A stretch of 64,000 nt of DNA from Scylla paramamosain (Eukaryota; Arthropoda; Malacostraca; Decapoda; Portunidae): NCBI RefSeq assembly GCF_035594125.1, contig NC_087158.1:8967678-9031677 (forward strand). The letters are read 5' to 3'. Positions within the stretch are counted from its first letter, which is position 1. Each line of letters begins with the position of its first letter. The position numbers were made by a program, and so were the translations under genes. The notes under the pieces are model-generated. The model was not told where the DNA came from. It searched no databases and saw only the letters and a program-made list of their open reading frames with translations. This document shows, piece by piece, positions 1-11,900 of this stretch.

Positions 1-1700
1 TCCGAGGGTTTAGGCCAGCGAGGGCATGGAAAACATCATTGCAAAGAATTTTAATACGTGGCATGAAGTAGTCAGAGGGTGGAGGAGAGGGAGGAACAAG
101 CCCAGAATCGTCCAAGGTAGAGTTTTTAGCAAAGGTTTGAGCAAAGAGTTCAGCTTTAGAAATAGATGTGATAGCAGTGGTGCCATCTGGTTGAAGTAGA
201 GGAGGGAAAGAAGAAGAAGCAAAGTTATTGGAGATATTTTTGGCTAGATGCCAGAAATCACGAGGGGAGTTAGATCTTGAAAGGTTTTGACATTTTCTGT
301 TAATGAAGGAGTTTTTGGCTAGTTGGAAAACAGACTTGGCATGGTTCCGGGCAGAAATATAAAGTGCATGAGATTCTGGTGATGGAAGGCTTAAGTACCT
401 TTTGTGGGCCACCTCTCTATCATGTATAAGCACGAGAACAAGCTGTGTTAAACCAAGCTTTAGAAGGTTTAGGACGAGAAAAAGAGTGAGGAATGTACGC
501 CTCCATGCCAGACACTATCACCTCTGTTATGCGCTCAGCACACAAAGACGGGTCTCTGACACAGAAGCAGTAGTCATTCCAAGGAAAATCAGCAAAATAC
601 GAGTACCTCCTCAGGTCCCGCCAACTGGCAGAGGCAAAACGCCAGAGGCACCTTCGCTTAGAGGGATCCTGAGGAGGGATTGGAGTGATAGGACAAGAAA
701 AAGATATGAGATTGTGATCGGAGGAGCCCAACGGAGAAGAAAAGGTGACAGCATAAGCAGAAGGATTAGATGTCAGGAAAAGGTCAAGAATGTTGGGTGT
801 ATCTCCAAGACGGTCAGGAATGCAAGTAGGGTGTTGCACCAATTGCTCTAGGTCATGGAGGATAGCAAAGTTGTAGGCTAGTTCACCAGGATGGTCAGTG
901 AAGGGAGAGGAAAGCCAAAGCTGGTGGTGAACATTGATATCTCCAAGAATGGAGATCTCTGCAAAAGGGAAGAGGGTCAGAATGTGCTCCACTTTGGAAG
1001 TTAAGTAGTCAAAGAATTTCTTATAGTCAGAGGAGTTAGGAGAGAGGTATACAGCACAGATAAATTTAGTATGAGAGTGACTCTGTAGTCGTAGCCAGAT
1101 GGTGGAAAACTCGGAAGATTCAAGAGCGTGGGCACGAGAGCAGGTTAAGTCATTGCGCACATAAACGCAGCATCCAGCTTTGGATCGAAAATGAGGATAG
1201 AGAAAGTAGGAGGAAACAGAAAAGGGGCTACTGTCAGTTGCCTCAGACACCTGAGTTTCAGTGAGGAAAAGAAGATGAAGTTTAGAAGAGGAGAGGTGGT
1301 GTTCTACAGATTGAAAATTAGATCTTAGACCGCGAATGTTGCAGAAGTTAATGAAGAAAAAGTTGAGGGGGGGTGTCAAGACACTTAGGGTCGTCGACAG
1401 AAAGGCAGTCCGACCTGGGGACATTTATGGTCCCCTCCCCAGATGGGGACTCCGAGGCTGGTGTAGGAGTCGCCATGATGATTTTAAAATTTTTGAGTGA
1501 AGGGTGTGTGTGTTATTAGGTGCTTGTAGTTTTGTGTGGAGGAAGAGAGTTGTCTTTAGAGGGCAGGCTGTGACTGCCCCCTTGTGTTGTGAGACACAAA
1601 GGGAAACGTTCAGTGAGGTCACAGCTGGGTTTAATGATAAGTTCACAGCACCCCTTGAACAGTGCTTTAGACCTCACTGGGAGTAATTATCGTTTCGGCA
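1..1700 (-). mobile_element. LINE-A copy 1 (Jockey-like non-LTR retrotransposon), 5' part, cut by window edge
   Basis: This is the 5' end of a LINE read on the minus strand: 5' UTR (about 1700-1477), a short N-terminal leader, the endonuclease domain, and the start of the RT region running off position 1. The same DNA recurs in copy 2 (1977-4986 plus 14287-14580) and copy 4 (26963-30248), which fixes the family and its 5' end. The 5' end lies near 1700, where similarity to the other copies stops. No target-site duplication was identified. Assignment to the Jockey-like group is from the look of the RT and endonuclease, not from a phylogeny. Confidence 0.9.
420..1424 (-). pseudogene. LINE-A copy 1 apurinic-type endonuclease ORF, broken
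   Basis: A 334-residue open stretch matches the N-terminal endonuclease (exonuclease/endonuclease/phosphatase fold) of LINE-A. Visible landmarks are [13 protein letters not shown] near the start, LFLTETQ (metal-binding Glu), the [12 protein letters not shown] block with the conserved GD.N, and GSSDHNLIS (catalytic SDH) near residue 240. The domain would nick target DNA to prime reverse transcription. The leader that starts at an ATG near 1476 in this family is out of frame here, and the frame is lost again near 420 before the RT, so the copy is dead. An open frame on the opposite strand (402-851) is an antisense shadow. Confidence 0.85.
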
Positions 1701-1740
1701 TGTATGATGACTTCATATATTATGGTTAAATAAAGAATAC

Positions 1741-1976
1741 AGTATTATTTATTTACCTTCTCCAGTACCAGTGCTCTTCTTCATTTTCATTTTCTCCCTC
1801 TTCAAGGCTGCCAAAAGATATTTCATCATCTTGCACACATCTGCCGATGATCCCATTTCCTTGGCAATTTCTTCCCATGCGTCTTGTTTACGGTGTTTAT
1901 TGAAGTGATGAACATGTTTTGGGTTCCAAATCACGTCCCTCTTCTGGTAAGACTCTATCAGACGTATGACATCCTC
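1741..1976 (-). pseudogene. Orphan MADF-domain exon fragment
   Basis: On the minus strand the stretch reads as a MADF (Myb/SANT-like, Adf-1 type) DNA-binding domain N-terminus: VIRLIES, then VIWNPKHVHHFNKHRKQ, then DAWEEIAKEMG, the usual helix-turn-helix signature. A splice donor (AAG|GTAAAT) follows at 1757/1756. It is clearly different from the MADF gene of the Harbinger element at 6015-8190, so it probably comes from another Harbinger family or a host MADF gene. The 5' side is cut at 1976 by the poly-T (antisense poly-A) end of LINE-A copy 2 and the 3' side adjoins LINE-A copy 1, so only this island survives. Confidence 0.7.
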
Positions 1977-2133
1977 CTTTTTTTTTTTTTTTTATGTAGG
2001 AAGGACACTGGTCAAGGGCAACAAAAATCTAATAAAACAAAAATGCCCACTGAAATGCCAGTCCCATAAAAGGGTCAAAGCAGTGGTCAAAAATTGATGA
2101 ATAAGTGTCTTGAAACCTCCCTCTTGAAGGAAT

Positions 2134-4810
2134 TCAAGTCATAGAAAGGTGGAAATACAGAAGCAGGCAGGGAGTTCCAGAGTTTACCACAGAAAGGGAT
2201 GAATGATTAAGAATACTGGTTAACTCTTGCGTTAGAGAGGTGGACACAATGGGGTGAGAGAAAGAAGAAAGTCTTGTACAGCGAAGCCGAGGGAGGAGGG
2301 GAGGCATGCAGTTAGCAAGATCAGAAGAGCAGTTAGCATGAAAATAGCGGTAGAAGACAGATAGATATGCAACATTGCAGCGGTGAGAGAGAGGCTGAAG
2401 ACAGTCAGTTAGAGGAGAGGAGTTGATGAGACGAAAAGCTTTTGATTCCACCCTGTCTAGAAGAGCAGTATGAGTGGAACCCCCCCAGACATGTGAAGCA
2501 TACTCCATACATGGACGGATAAGGCCCTTGCACAGAGTTAGCAGCTGGGTGAGAAAAACTGGCGGAGACGTCTCAGAACACCTAACTTCATAGAAGCTGT
2601 TTTAGCTAGAGATGAGATGTGAAGTTTCCAGTTCAGATTATAAGTAAAGGACAGACCGAGGATGTTCAGTGTAGAAGAGGGAGACAGTTGAGTGTCATTG
2701 AAGAAGAGGGGATAGTTGTCTGGAAGGTTGTGTCGAGTTGATAGATGGAGGAATTGAGTTTTTGAGGCACTGAACAATACCAAGTTTGCTCTGCCCCAAT
2801 CAGAAATTTTAGAAAGATCAGAAGTCAGGCGTTCTGTGGCTTCCCTGCATGATATGTTTACCTCCTGAAGGGTTGGATGTCTCTGAAAAGACGTGGAAAA
2901 GTGCAGGGTGGTATCATCAGCGTAGGAGTGGGTAGGACAAGACGTTTGGTTTAGAAGATCATTAATGAATAATAAGAAGAGAGTGGGTGACAGAACAGAA
3001 CCCTGAGGAACACCACTGTTAATAGATTTAGGAGAAGAACAGTGACCGTCTACCACAGCAGCAATAGAACGGTCAGAAAGGAAACTTGAGATGAAGTTAC
3101 AGAGAGAAGGATAAAAACCGTAGGAGGGTAGTTTGGAAATCAAAGCTTTGTGCCAGACTCTATCAAAAGCTTTTGATATGTCCAAGGCAACAGCAAAAGT
3201 TTCACCAAAATCTCTAAAAGAGGATGACCAAGACTCACTAAGGAAAGCCAGAAGATCACCAGTAGAGCGGCCTTGACGGAACCCATACTGGCGATCAGAT
3301 AGAAGGTTGTGAAGTGATAGATGTTTAAGAATCTTCCTGTTGAGAATAGATTCAAAAAATTTAGATAGGCAGGAAATTAAAGCAATAGGACGGTAGTTTC
3401 AGGGATTAAAACGGTCACCCTTTTTAGGAACAGGTTGAATGTAGGCAAACTTCCAGCAAGAAGGATAGGTAGTTGTTGACAGACAGAGCTGAAAGAGTTT
3501 GACTGGTCAAGGTGCAAGCACGGAGGCACAGTTTCGGAGAACAAGAGGAGGGACCCCATCAGGTCCATAAGCCTTCCGAGGGTTTAGGCCAACGAGGGCA
3601 TGGAAAACATCATTGCAAAGAATTTTAATACGTGGCATGAAGTAGTCAGAGGGTGGAGGAGAGGGAGGAACAAGCCCAGAATTGTCCAAGGTAGCGTTTT
3701 TAGCAAAGGTTTGAGCGAAGAGTTCAGCTTTAGAAATAGATGTGATAGCAGTGGTGCCATCTGGTTGAAATAGAGGAGGGAAAGAAGAAGAAGCAAAGTT
3801 ATTGGAGATATTTTTGGCTAGATGCCAGAAATCATGAGGGGAGTTAGCTCTTGAAAGGTTTTGACATTTTCTGTTAATGAAGGAGTTTTTGGCTAGTTGG
3901 AAAACAGACTTGGCATGGTTCCGGGCAGAAATATAATGTGCATGAGATTCTGGTGATGGAAGGCTTAAGTACCTTTTGTGGGCCACCTCTCTATCATGTA
4001 TAGCACGAGAACAAGCTGTGTTAAACCAAGGTTTAGAAGGTTTAGGACGAGAAAAAGAGTGAGGAATGTACGCCTCCATGCCAGACACTATCACCTCTGT
4101 TATGCGCTCAGCACACAAAGACGGGTCTCTGACACGGAAGCAGTGGTCATTCCAAGGAAAATCAGCAAAATACCTCCTCAGCAACTAGCAGAGGCAAAAC
4201 GCCAGAGGCACCTTCGCTTAGGGGGATCCTGAGGAGGGATTGGAGCGATAGGACAAGATAAAGATATGAGATTGTGATCAGAGGAGCCCAACAGAGAAGA
4301 AAGGGTGACAGCATAACCAGAAGGATTAGAGGTCAGGAAAAAGTCAAGAATGTTGGGCCTATCTCCAAGACGGTCAGGAATACGAGTAGGGTGTTCCACC
4401 AATTGATCTAGGTCATGGAGGATAGCAAAGTTGTAGGCTAGTTCACCAGGATGGTCAGTGAAGGGAGAGGAAAGCCAAAGCTGGTGGTGAACATTGAAGT
4501 CTCCAAGAATGGAGATCTCTGCAAAAGGGAAGAGGGTCAGAATGTGCTCCACTTTGGAAGTTAAGTAGTCAAAGAATTTCTTATAATCAGAGGAGTTAGG
4601 TGAGAGGTATACAGCACAGATAAATTTAGTATGAGAGTGACTCTGTAGTCGTAGCCAGATGGTGGAAAACTCGGAAGATTCAAGAGCGTGGGCACAAGAG
4701 CAGGTTAAGTCATTGCGCACATAAACGCAACATCCAGCTTTGGATCGAAAATGAGGATAGAGAAAGTAGGAGGGAACAGAAAAGGGGCTACTGTCAGTTG
4801 CCTCAGACAC
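2134..4810 (-). pseudogene. LINE-A copy 2 endonuclease-reverse transcriptase, broken ORF
   Basis: Read on the minus strand in order: endonuclease (4810-4178; [10 protein letters not shown] and GSSDHNLIS visible), linker and RT palm start (4184-3507; KAYGPDGVPPLVL), RT fingers and palm (3355-2538; [12 protein letters not shown] with catalytic Asp, [12 protein letters not shown], and HSYADDTT with the YADD catalytic pair), then the C-terminal tail (2508-2134). The protein copies LINE RNA into the target site. It is spread over several frames, so at least three frameshifts or stops separate the blocks, and it cannot encode a full enzyme. Confidence 0.88.
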
Positions 4811-4983
4811 CTGAGTTTCAGTGAGGAAAAGAAGATGGGGTTTAGAAGAGGAGAGGTGGTGTTCTACAGATTGAAAATTAGATCTTAGACCGCGAATGTT
4901 GCAGAAGTTAATGAAGAAAAAGTTGAGGGGGGTGTCAAGACACTTAGGGTCGTCGACAGAAAGGCAGTCCGACCTGGGGACAT

Positions 4984-4986
4984 TTA
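4984..4986. repeat. TTA target-site duplication, left copy (partner 14284-14286)
   Basis: LINE-A copy 1 and copy 4 have the uninterrupted sequence ACATTTATGG or its equivalent at this point. Copy 2 has ACATTTA before the insert and TTATGG after it, so TTA is present twice. A 3-bp TWA duplication is the hallmark of PIF/Harbinger transposition. Confidence 0.92.
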
Positions 4987-5017
4987 AGCTTGTCGCCCAC
5001 CAGATCGGATCGGAAAC
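4987..5017 (+). repeat. Harbinger left terminal inverted repeat
   Basis: It begins AGCTTGTCGCCCACCAGATC and continues into GGATCGGAAACGACG. The right end at 14283 reads the same in reverse complement for about 23 bases, then differs by the loss of a short GATCG repeat and rejoins in GGAAACGAC. Confidence 0.9.
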
Positions 5018-5452
5018 GACGCCAGTGCTATGTTTTATCTCTCAGTTTTGAGAGTACCTCGACATAGAAAGGTGCCGCAGCTCTGGCGTGATTCCCTGGT
5101 AAATACTAAAATGAGTGATAATAGTAGTGACGAAGAAGTTCTCGTTTTAACCCTTGCCTTAGCAGCTGCAGAGGAAGAAGAACAAGAAGAAAAACAGTGG
5201 ATACATCCTATATGTCCATCTAGAGAACAGGAAGGAGAATATTTCACATTGTTTCCTCATTTGAAAAGAGATGATAAAAAGTTTTTTTTCAATATTTCCG
5301 CATGAGTTACGACAAATTTATTGAACTGCTATCAATTATGGAACCAGGAATTATGGAATGCAAGCAAAATACTAATTATCGTAAATGTATATCTGCAGAT
5401 CAACGACTGGCTGTGACTCTCAGGTAAAATATAATTTGATATTCGCAATATA

Positions 5453-5600
5453 CAGGGTGTCCCACAAAAAAAAAAGAGGCCCGAACTTTGATAGACAAAA
5501 GCTGTATTCAGAAAATTATATTTACAGAACCGAATTACATGCAATAGATTGAAAGTTATATCAATTCAAAGTTCGGGCCTCTTTTTTGTGGGACAACCTG
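5453..5600. mobile_element. Short mariner-type MITE (near-palindromic)
   Basis: The ends read CAGGGTGTCCCACAAAAAA and, in reverse complement, CAGGTTGTCCCACAAAAAA, each followed by GAGGCCCGAACTTTG, giving arms of nearly 40 bases. The left end follows TA; the right flank is now AA, so one TA of the expected duplication is lost or mutated. The element has no coding capacity and sits in the transposase intron. CAGGGTGTCCCA-type ends are common on mariner-derived elements of arthropods. Confidence 0.75.
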
Positions 5601-5617
5601 AATGTGTTTTAAGTCAT

Positions 5618-6013
5618 GCATATTTTTACTTGTGTACATATAAATTTAAGTAAAACTAATCAACTTCAGTTAAATTGTTGAAGGGAACAAAAACATCTTT
5701 CAAAACAAAATTTCCTTGCTCATTATAGAAATACTGAGGTTACTAATGTGCATATTTTTACTTGTGTACATGTAAACTTATGTAAAACTAATCAACTTCA
5801 GTTAAATTATTGAAGGGAACAAAAACATCTTTCAAAACTAAATTTCCTTGCTCATTATAGAAATACTGAGGTTACTAATGTGCATATTTTTACTTGTGTA
5901 CATATAAATTTATGTAAAACTAATTAACTTCAGTTAAATTGTTAAAGGGAACAAAAACATCTTTCAAAACAAAATTTCCTTCCTCATTATAGAAATACTG
6001 AGGTTACTAATGT
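5618..6013. repeat. Tandem array, three 132-bp units
   Basis: Units start at 5618, 5750 and 5882 (exact 132-base period), each opening GCATATTTTTACTTGTGTAC and closing GAGGTTACTAATGT, with only scattered substitutions. The array lies in the Harbinger transposase intron and ends next to the stop codon of the antisense MADF gene (6015), so it would form that gene's 3' UTR. Confidence 0.93.
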
Positions 6014-6014
6014 A

Positions 6015-8190
6015 CTACAATTCTAAGAGATCAGTCATGTTTGGTTCATTCGGCATAGGAGTAAAACATGGCGGATTTGAAGGATTGTCTGAGGAAGGCA
6101 TAGAAGTGGAAGGACAGCAATGGGAAGGCATAGAAGTTGGAGTATAGTATGGGGAAGGCGTAGAGCGTTCTGAAGTGGAAGGATAGCAATGGGAAGGCAT
6201 AGAGCCTGCTGTAAAATTTTTCAATTCATATTCTGAAACTAAGGCTAAAATGCGAGATTTAATTTCAATTTGTAGAAGGATTGAAAAGGTTCTGACGGTG
6301 TCTTCTACTCCTTTAAAGTAAGATGTTAAACGATCTTGTTTTGATTTCTTATTTTCAAAGTATGTTTTCAAAATTTCATGAGCGGAGGACCCTGTTTCAT
6401 GGCTGGTCTTTGTTTTCTTTGCCAATGGGGTTCTAATTCGAGTTGCTATGTTTCCCGTCGAGGGCGTTGCGAGTTCCTGACAAGAAAGCTGATCTTTTTC
6501 ATTAACTGAAGAGCTTTCTAATTCCATTGTGCTTTCATTTAATGAAGCTCTTTTTCAGCATAAGAAGTCCCATCACCACTCGTGCCTTCGCCTGTGTTTT
6601 CCTCTTCCATAGTATTCTTTGTCACAGCGGGCACATTGCTTATTTGAGGCCTTTTATTGTTGAAATGTGCCTTTAAGAACGACATCTGATTTTCATACTT
6701 CCAAGGAGATATGTGTTCTGCTTCTTGTCCGCTCACAGTCTTCTTCCTATTTAAAGCCTTTCTGTAGCAATCTCGTAGAGAAGTCCATTTCTTCTTAACA
6801 TCTTTAACTGAAGGAGGAACATAGTAAAACTTTATAATGTATTCTATATTTATCAAAACTCTATATAATAAAATGCAAGTGAATTAAATGTATTTTTAAA
6901 TATATTTTTATTTTATGTGTAATTTCTGCTACCTAGCAATGGTGCTCTACAATCGATGGAAATGCTTTCATATAAACGTTTTACTATTATCATACAGAGA
7001 CATTCAGGTGTAATGAAAGATGTCTTTTTTTGTTTCAGATTTCTGGGCCATGCTGGCACTTACAGAACAGTATCATTCAGCTACAGAATGGGAGAGACAA
7101 CTGTATGAAGAATTGTTCACACCACTTGCAAAGCGATTTGGGAAACTTTAAGTCCAATTGTAATGGCGCCACCTAACGTGAAAAGTTGGGAGAAAATATC
7201 AGATGGCTTTGCTCAAAGATGTCGATATCCTAACGTGATAGGGGCTATAGACGGAAAACATGTAGTGGTTACAAAACCCAATAACAGCGGCTCACTTTAC
7301 TTTAATTATAAGAAAGAGTTTAGCATTGTGTTGTTGGCATTAGTAGATGTAGAGTGTAATTTCATTACTGTTGATTTTGGAGCCTATGGAAAAAACAGTG
7401 ATGGCGCTATATTCAGAGATTCTAATTTAGGTAAACGTCTTTTATCTAATCACTTGAACATACCATCCCCAAAAGCCCTACCAAGTACAAACATTGTATT
7501 GAAGCACGTCATCGTCGGCGATGAGGCTTTTCCTCTTCATAAGCATATCATGCGACCATTCCCAGGAGCGCAACTTGCAAATAGTGCAGCAAATAAAATG
7601 TACAACTATAGACACTCCAGAGCTAGACGTGTCTCTGAAAATGCCTTTGGCAGACTGGCGAAGAAGTTTAGAATCTTTAGTCAAAAACTGCAAATGACAC
7701 CGGAGCACGTTGATATTGTTGTTTAGCAACTACGTGCTTGCATAATTTCCTGAACGATGATAAAAATTTGTGGCAGTCAGGTGAATTTGATAACGAAGAA
7801 ATACCTAGGGGGCTGAGAGATCTTTGTGGAGTGGGTGGCAATGCTGTGCGTGAAGCTTTCGAGATCAGGGATAGATTTAAGAACTATTTTATTTCACCGG
7901 AAGCCCAAGTACCCTGGCAGGAGGAAATGGTCAACAGAGGAAGATTACAGTAACATTCGAATTGCATACATATAGAGCTATTGTCAAAGTAACATTAAAG
8001 TAAATTGTATCTACTAATAAAACATTAAATAAGATGAACTTTTCTTACCTTGTGATTTCAACGTTTGTGCAATTTCTTCCCATGCATTTTCTTTTCTTAC
8101 GGTATCATAATAATGTTGATGACTAATATCGTATAAAATTTCATATTGATACACACAATTAATCAGTTTCTCCTCGAAATTAGCTGACAT
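6015..8190 (-). pseudogene. Harbinger MADF-domain protein, two exons, one frameshift
   Basis: Exon 1 (8190-8049) starts MSANFEEKLINCVYQYE and includes NAWEEIAQTLKSQ, the first half of a MADF (Myb/SANT-like) DNA-binding domain. The AAG|GTAAGA donor joins in phase to exon 2 at 6807 after a CCTCCTTCAG acceptor, continuing VKDVKKKWTSLRDCYRK. The rest is a linker, a lysine-rich stretch, an amphipathic C-terminal segment (about 6380-6230) and a Ser/Pro/Thr/His-rich tail with repeated MPSHC.PSTS motifs. Such proteins accompany Harbinger transposases and help target DNA and import the transposase. One frameshift near 6543 separates exon 2 into two frames. Confidence 0.85.
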
Positions 8191-8956
8191 GGTACAATAT
8201 TGTACGTTGTATTTATGGGACACATTATCATACATTATCATTATCATACAGCGCTGAGCTATTTTTAACCCTTGCCAACATATCTTTTGTAGTGTTAAAC
8301 TGTACACATGAATTTTGTTCTTTGATGCATTCAGCAGCCAACAATGCCCCATTCACTGTTTCTGTATTTAAGCTGCATCTGATTTTCGTTTTTCCAATAT
8401 ATGAGGTATCTGTACGTAGACACGAACACCACGAACATCAGTAATTCATTCTTATTTACTGATTACACAAAGCTGCCTTTCCTTCTATCATTCTGTTCCA
8501 CAATTCTTCATCTTTTGGTTTTGCACTTCGCTTCCGGTCACTGTCACAGTAGTACTCAATGCTCCGGGACTCCGGGTGACCGTTGGCACCACCACTACCC
8601 CACCACCCCAGACAGCTGAGACAAAAGGCGTAACAACACACTCATGCTCAACTTATGTACGCCTCTATCATACCAGACGTAAGTGCTGTTTGTCCGTCAC
8701 ATTCACGCTCCTTTTTACACTCTTCGTGCTCAATGCTTCAATCACAGAGGCGAATATAGGGTTGAAAGTTTCTATATACTACTTAGCAAATAAAAAAAAA
8801 AAAAAAAAAAAAAGACAAACAGAACATTTTCATGTTGAATTTAAACGAATTATTACGATTATGGAAAAAAAAAAAAACTACTGTCACTACAGACGGCCCC
8901 ACAAGCGTAGAATTATCATACAAAGCGTACGATAGTGAGGAAGGGTATCGTACATC
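8191..8956. other. Harbinger interior, no supported gene
   Basis: This stretch between the MADF start and LINE-B has no ORF with recognisable homology. It contains an A-rich tract at 8790-8813 and a second A-run at about 8862-8874. A short minus-strand frame (8641-8456) has charged residues but no family I know. Confidence 0.5.
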
Positions 8957-11900
8957 GTATCTTGATCTTGATCATGATCTTGATGGCACAAGATCACTCC
9001 TGAGCCAGGCCTTTGGATCGGCAACTCCTGTAGAAGGGGGAAAAAAAAGAGAAACGAACAGCATCCTCTATCCTAATTGTTCATACACCTGGCACGCCAC
9101 ATTCTCTCCAGAAACTCTTTCACCGCCTCAATCATCCTTTCATTCGCCTCTCTACACAGTCCCAGCAACAACACCATCCATTTTTTTTCCTGTCTTCTCC
9201 ACTCTTTCATTCCTATCATGCCCTAACTCAGTCAGTATCACTTGCATCATCTCATTCCTGTCTCTGGCATACTTCACACACTCCAGCACCACATGTTCCA
9301 CCATCTCATCCTCTCCCATGTCACACATCTGGCACACTTTGCTGCGGGACTCAGATCACCTGCAACTCCTTGCATTCACATCCATACACTGTGCCCTCGC
9401 TCGGAAGAGACGATCACCGCCCAGGCTTCCATCATACCACCTTTCATACCTCGGGGCCTCTTTTTCCTTGTACCATTCCAGGGACTTCTTTCTTTCCATT
9501 TCATTCTTCCATTCATTCAATCCCACATATTTCACTTCTTTGTCTATCTCATTCTTCCATTTTCTCACATCCCATTCGGCTCCCACTCTGCCTCCTCTTG
9601 TTACCACCCATTCACGCTCATTTTGATTCCTACCAGCCATTCTTATCGCCCACACAACTTGCAATCCATTCCTGTCTGTCATTCTCATGCATCTCTTCCT
9701 CCATTTACTTCCACTTTCATTCCACAGGTACACCTTCCTTGCTATTCTTGCATCATCCATTCTCTCAAGCCTAATCTTGTACCTAAGTGTGGCTTTTGTG
9801 AGTCTTTCTCTAAAGGTGCTCCATCCCATGTCACCTCTCAAGGCTTCAACTGCTGTGCACCTCGGTGCACTCAGTGCCATCCATGCTACTCTATTCTGGC
9901 CCACTTCTAACTTATCAATTTCACTTTCATTCCATGCAATCACATCCATACCATACATTATACATGGCACAGCCACACTCTTCCACACTTCTCTCAACAC
10001 ATCATACTTACTTGCTCTCATCCTTGCCGCGCTTCCCAATCGACCTACCCACTGGTTTACCATACTTATCTTTTCATTCTTTGCCTTTGCACACCCACTA
10101 GGACTCATCCACATCCCTAAGTATTTGTATTCTTGTACCTGTCTCAACTCATTCTCTCCAAGTCTCCATACCACATTACTTTCATCCTCTGACCTATTCA
10201 CAATCATTACTTTGCTTTTCTCACTGCTAAACCTTACTCCAAAGTCTTTACCATAGCCATCCACTACATCCAACAAACTTTGAAGCTCATCTGCCGATTC
10301 ACTCATAACAACTACGTCATCTGCATAAAGGAGCACACATACTTTATCATTCCCCACACTTACCCCTTACATTCTTCTCATCCTGGCTGCTAGCTCCTCT
10401 GTATACAGGCTAAAAAGGGTTGGTGACAATACAGCCCTGCCTAACTCCTCTCTCACTCTTCACCCAGTCTGTTTCTATGTCTCCTAGTCTGTATCTAGCT
10501 CTTGTGTCCACATACATACTTTGCACTATGTTAACTATCTTTGCACTCAATCCAGTCTTTTCTAAGACTCTACCTAGCATTTCTCTGTTCACTCTATCAT
10601 AAGCTTTCTCTATATCCAGAAAACCTAGGTACAATTTACCCTCATCCTTCTTTTTCTTCTCAATCATTTCATTCACCACAAACATATTGTACTATCCCTA
10701 CGAAAACCATTCTGTTCTTCACCCAGCACTCCAGCTCTCTCTCAATCCATTTACACAGTCTCTCATTCAACACTGCACTGAAAACTTTACCTATTGTATT
10801 CACTAATGCAATTGGCCTGTAGCTCTTCATCTCATTCTTACTCTTAAATCCCCCCTTATGCAACAGACACACTCGGCTCTCATTCCACTTTCTTGGCACT
10901 CTCTTTTCATCCCACACTCGGTTGAATAACTCAGTCATTCTGTCTATCACTACCTCCCCACCATTCTTGTAGAACTCATAGGGTATATCATCTGGACCTG
11001 CTGCCTTGCCATTCTTCTGCCTTCTCACACACCTCTCCACTTCATCCCTACTGATTCTTTCATCCAGTTCATCTGCATTCTTCTTTTCCAGTGTTACACA
11101 TCCTTCTCTCACACTAAACATCTCACCTACCCCACCTACTTCTTCCCAGAACCCTTTGATTGCCTCCCTGATTCCGTCCTTCTCTGTTATAACGACATCC
11201 TCCACTTTTAGACTCTCCACACCAACACTACCTGACATATTCTCACCTCTCATGAACTTGTACCATTCACGGCCACCTTCCATACCTTTCTCCCTTAAAG
11301 ATTGAATCACACTCCTTTCACTCTTCACTTTAGCATTCATTATCATTTGTCTTGTCAACCGCTGCTGCTTCACATACACTGCCCATGCATTCTGATACTC
11401 ATTCTCTGCCTCATCGCTTTCATCCCTCTTTTTCCTCAGCCATCTACACTGTCTATTCATTCTCTTTCGCTCCTTCCTAGCCGCTCTGAATTCATCATTT
11501 CACCATGGTTTACATACATTCTTTCTTCTACCTACTCTCACAAACCCTATCTGGTTCTCAGCAGCACCCCTCACGTCCTCAACCAGTTTCTCATTCAGAT
11601 GCTCCACATCATGCACACTTTTGTCGTCCCAGCTTCTCTCACTCAGATCAACCTGAAAGTTCTCCCACCCTACATCTCTCAGTCTCCACTTCTTTTTCTT
11701 ACTTACCACTTTCACTTCATTCCCACCCTGCATCAAGCACTCCACAACCAGCATGTTGTGATGAGACACATTATCAACCAAACCATCCTCATCTATCCAC
11801 ATATGCGACACAATTTCACGCATTCTTCCATTCACCAACACGTAGTCAATTACCGATTCCTGCTCTCTTGCACTCCAAGTCACACGCCCCTCAGCCAAAG

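Larger units (their letters stand above)
1977..4986 (-). mobile_element. LINE-A copy 2, main (3') segment
   Basis: This is a minus-strand LINE-A running from a poly-T tract (1977-1994, the poly-A tail in antisense) through 3' UTR, RT and endonuclease to position 4986. There the sequence stops in mid-leader and resumes, without loss, at 14287. The two segments sum to about 3.3 kb, the same length as the complete copy 4, so this copy was full length before the 9.3-kb Harbinger insertion. Comparison with copy 1 across the break gives the empty site and shows a duplicated TTA. Confidence 0.93.
5111..7953 (+). pseudogene. Harbinger DDE transposase, two exons, disabled
   Basis: Exon 1 (5111-5423) starts MSDNSSDEEV and holds the acidic leader plus the WIHPI..R...GEYFTLFPHL block typical of PIF/Harbinger transposases. 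It ends at a GTAAAA donor, and exon 2 begins at 7039 after TTTGTTTCAG, the split Arg codon joining correctly. Exon 2 shows the catalytic core: AIDGKHV (first Asp), NSDGAIFRDS (second Asp), VGDEAFPL, and RRVSENAFGRLAKKF (Glu). The enzyme would cut and paste the element. Three lesions are visible: one extra T in the T-run near 5288, an in-frame TGA near 7110, and a 1-base deletion near 7724 just before TTCLHNF. A large part of the MADF gene lies antisense inside its intron. Confidence 0.9.

Noticed and set aside
402..851. 149-codon plus-strand frame rich in Arg
   Set aside because: Antisense of the LINE-A endonuclease region; the same antisense frame recurs in other LINE-A copies without independent conservation.
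5618..6013. Three evenly spaced repeats considered as a CRISPR-like array
   Set aside because: Units are 132-bp head-to-tail copies without spacers, in a eukaryotic transposon.
8832..10256. Several long Ser/Thr/His/Leu-rich open frames on the plus strand
   Set aside because: They are antisense to the LINE-B RT, whose minus-strand translation shows clear RT motifs; the plus-strand composition is the mirror of that coding sequence.
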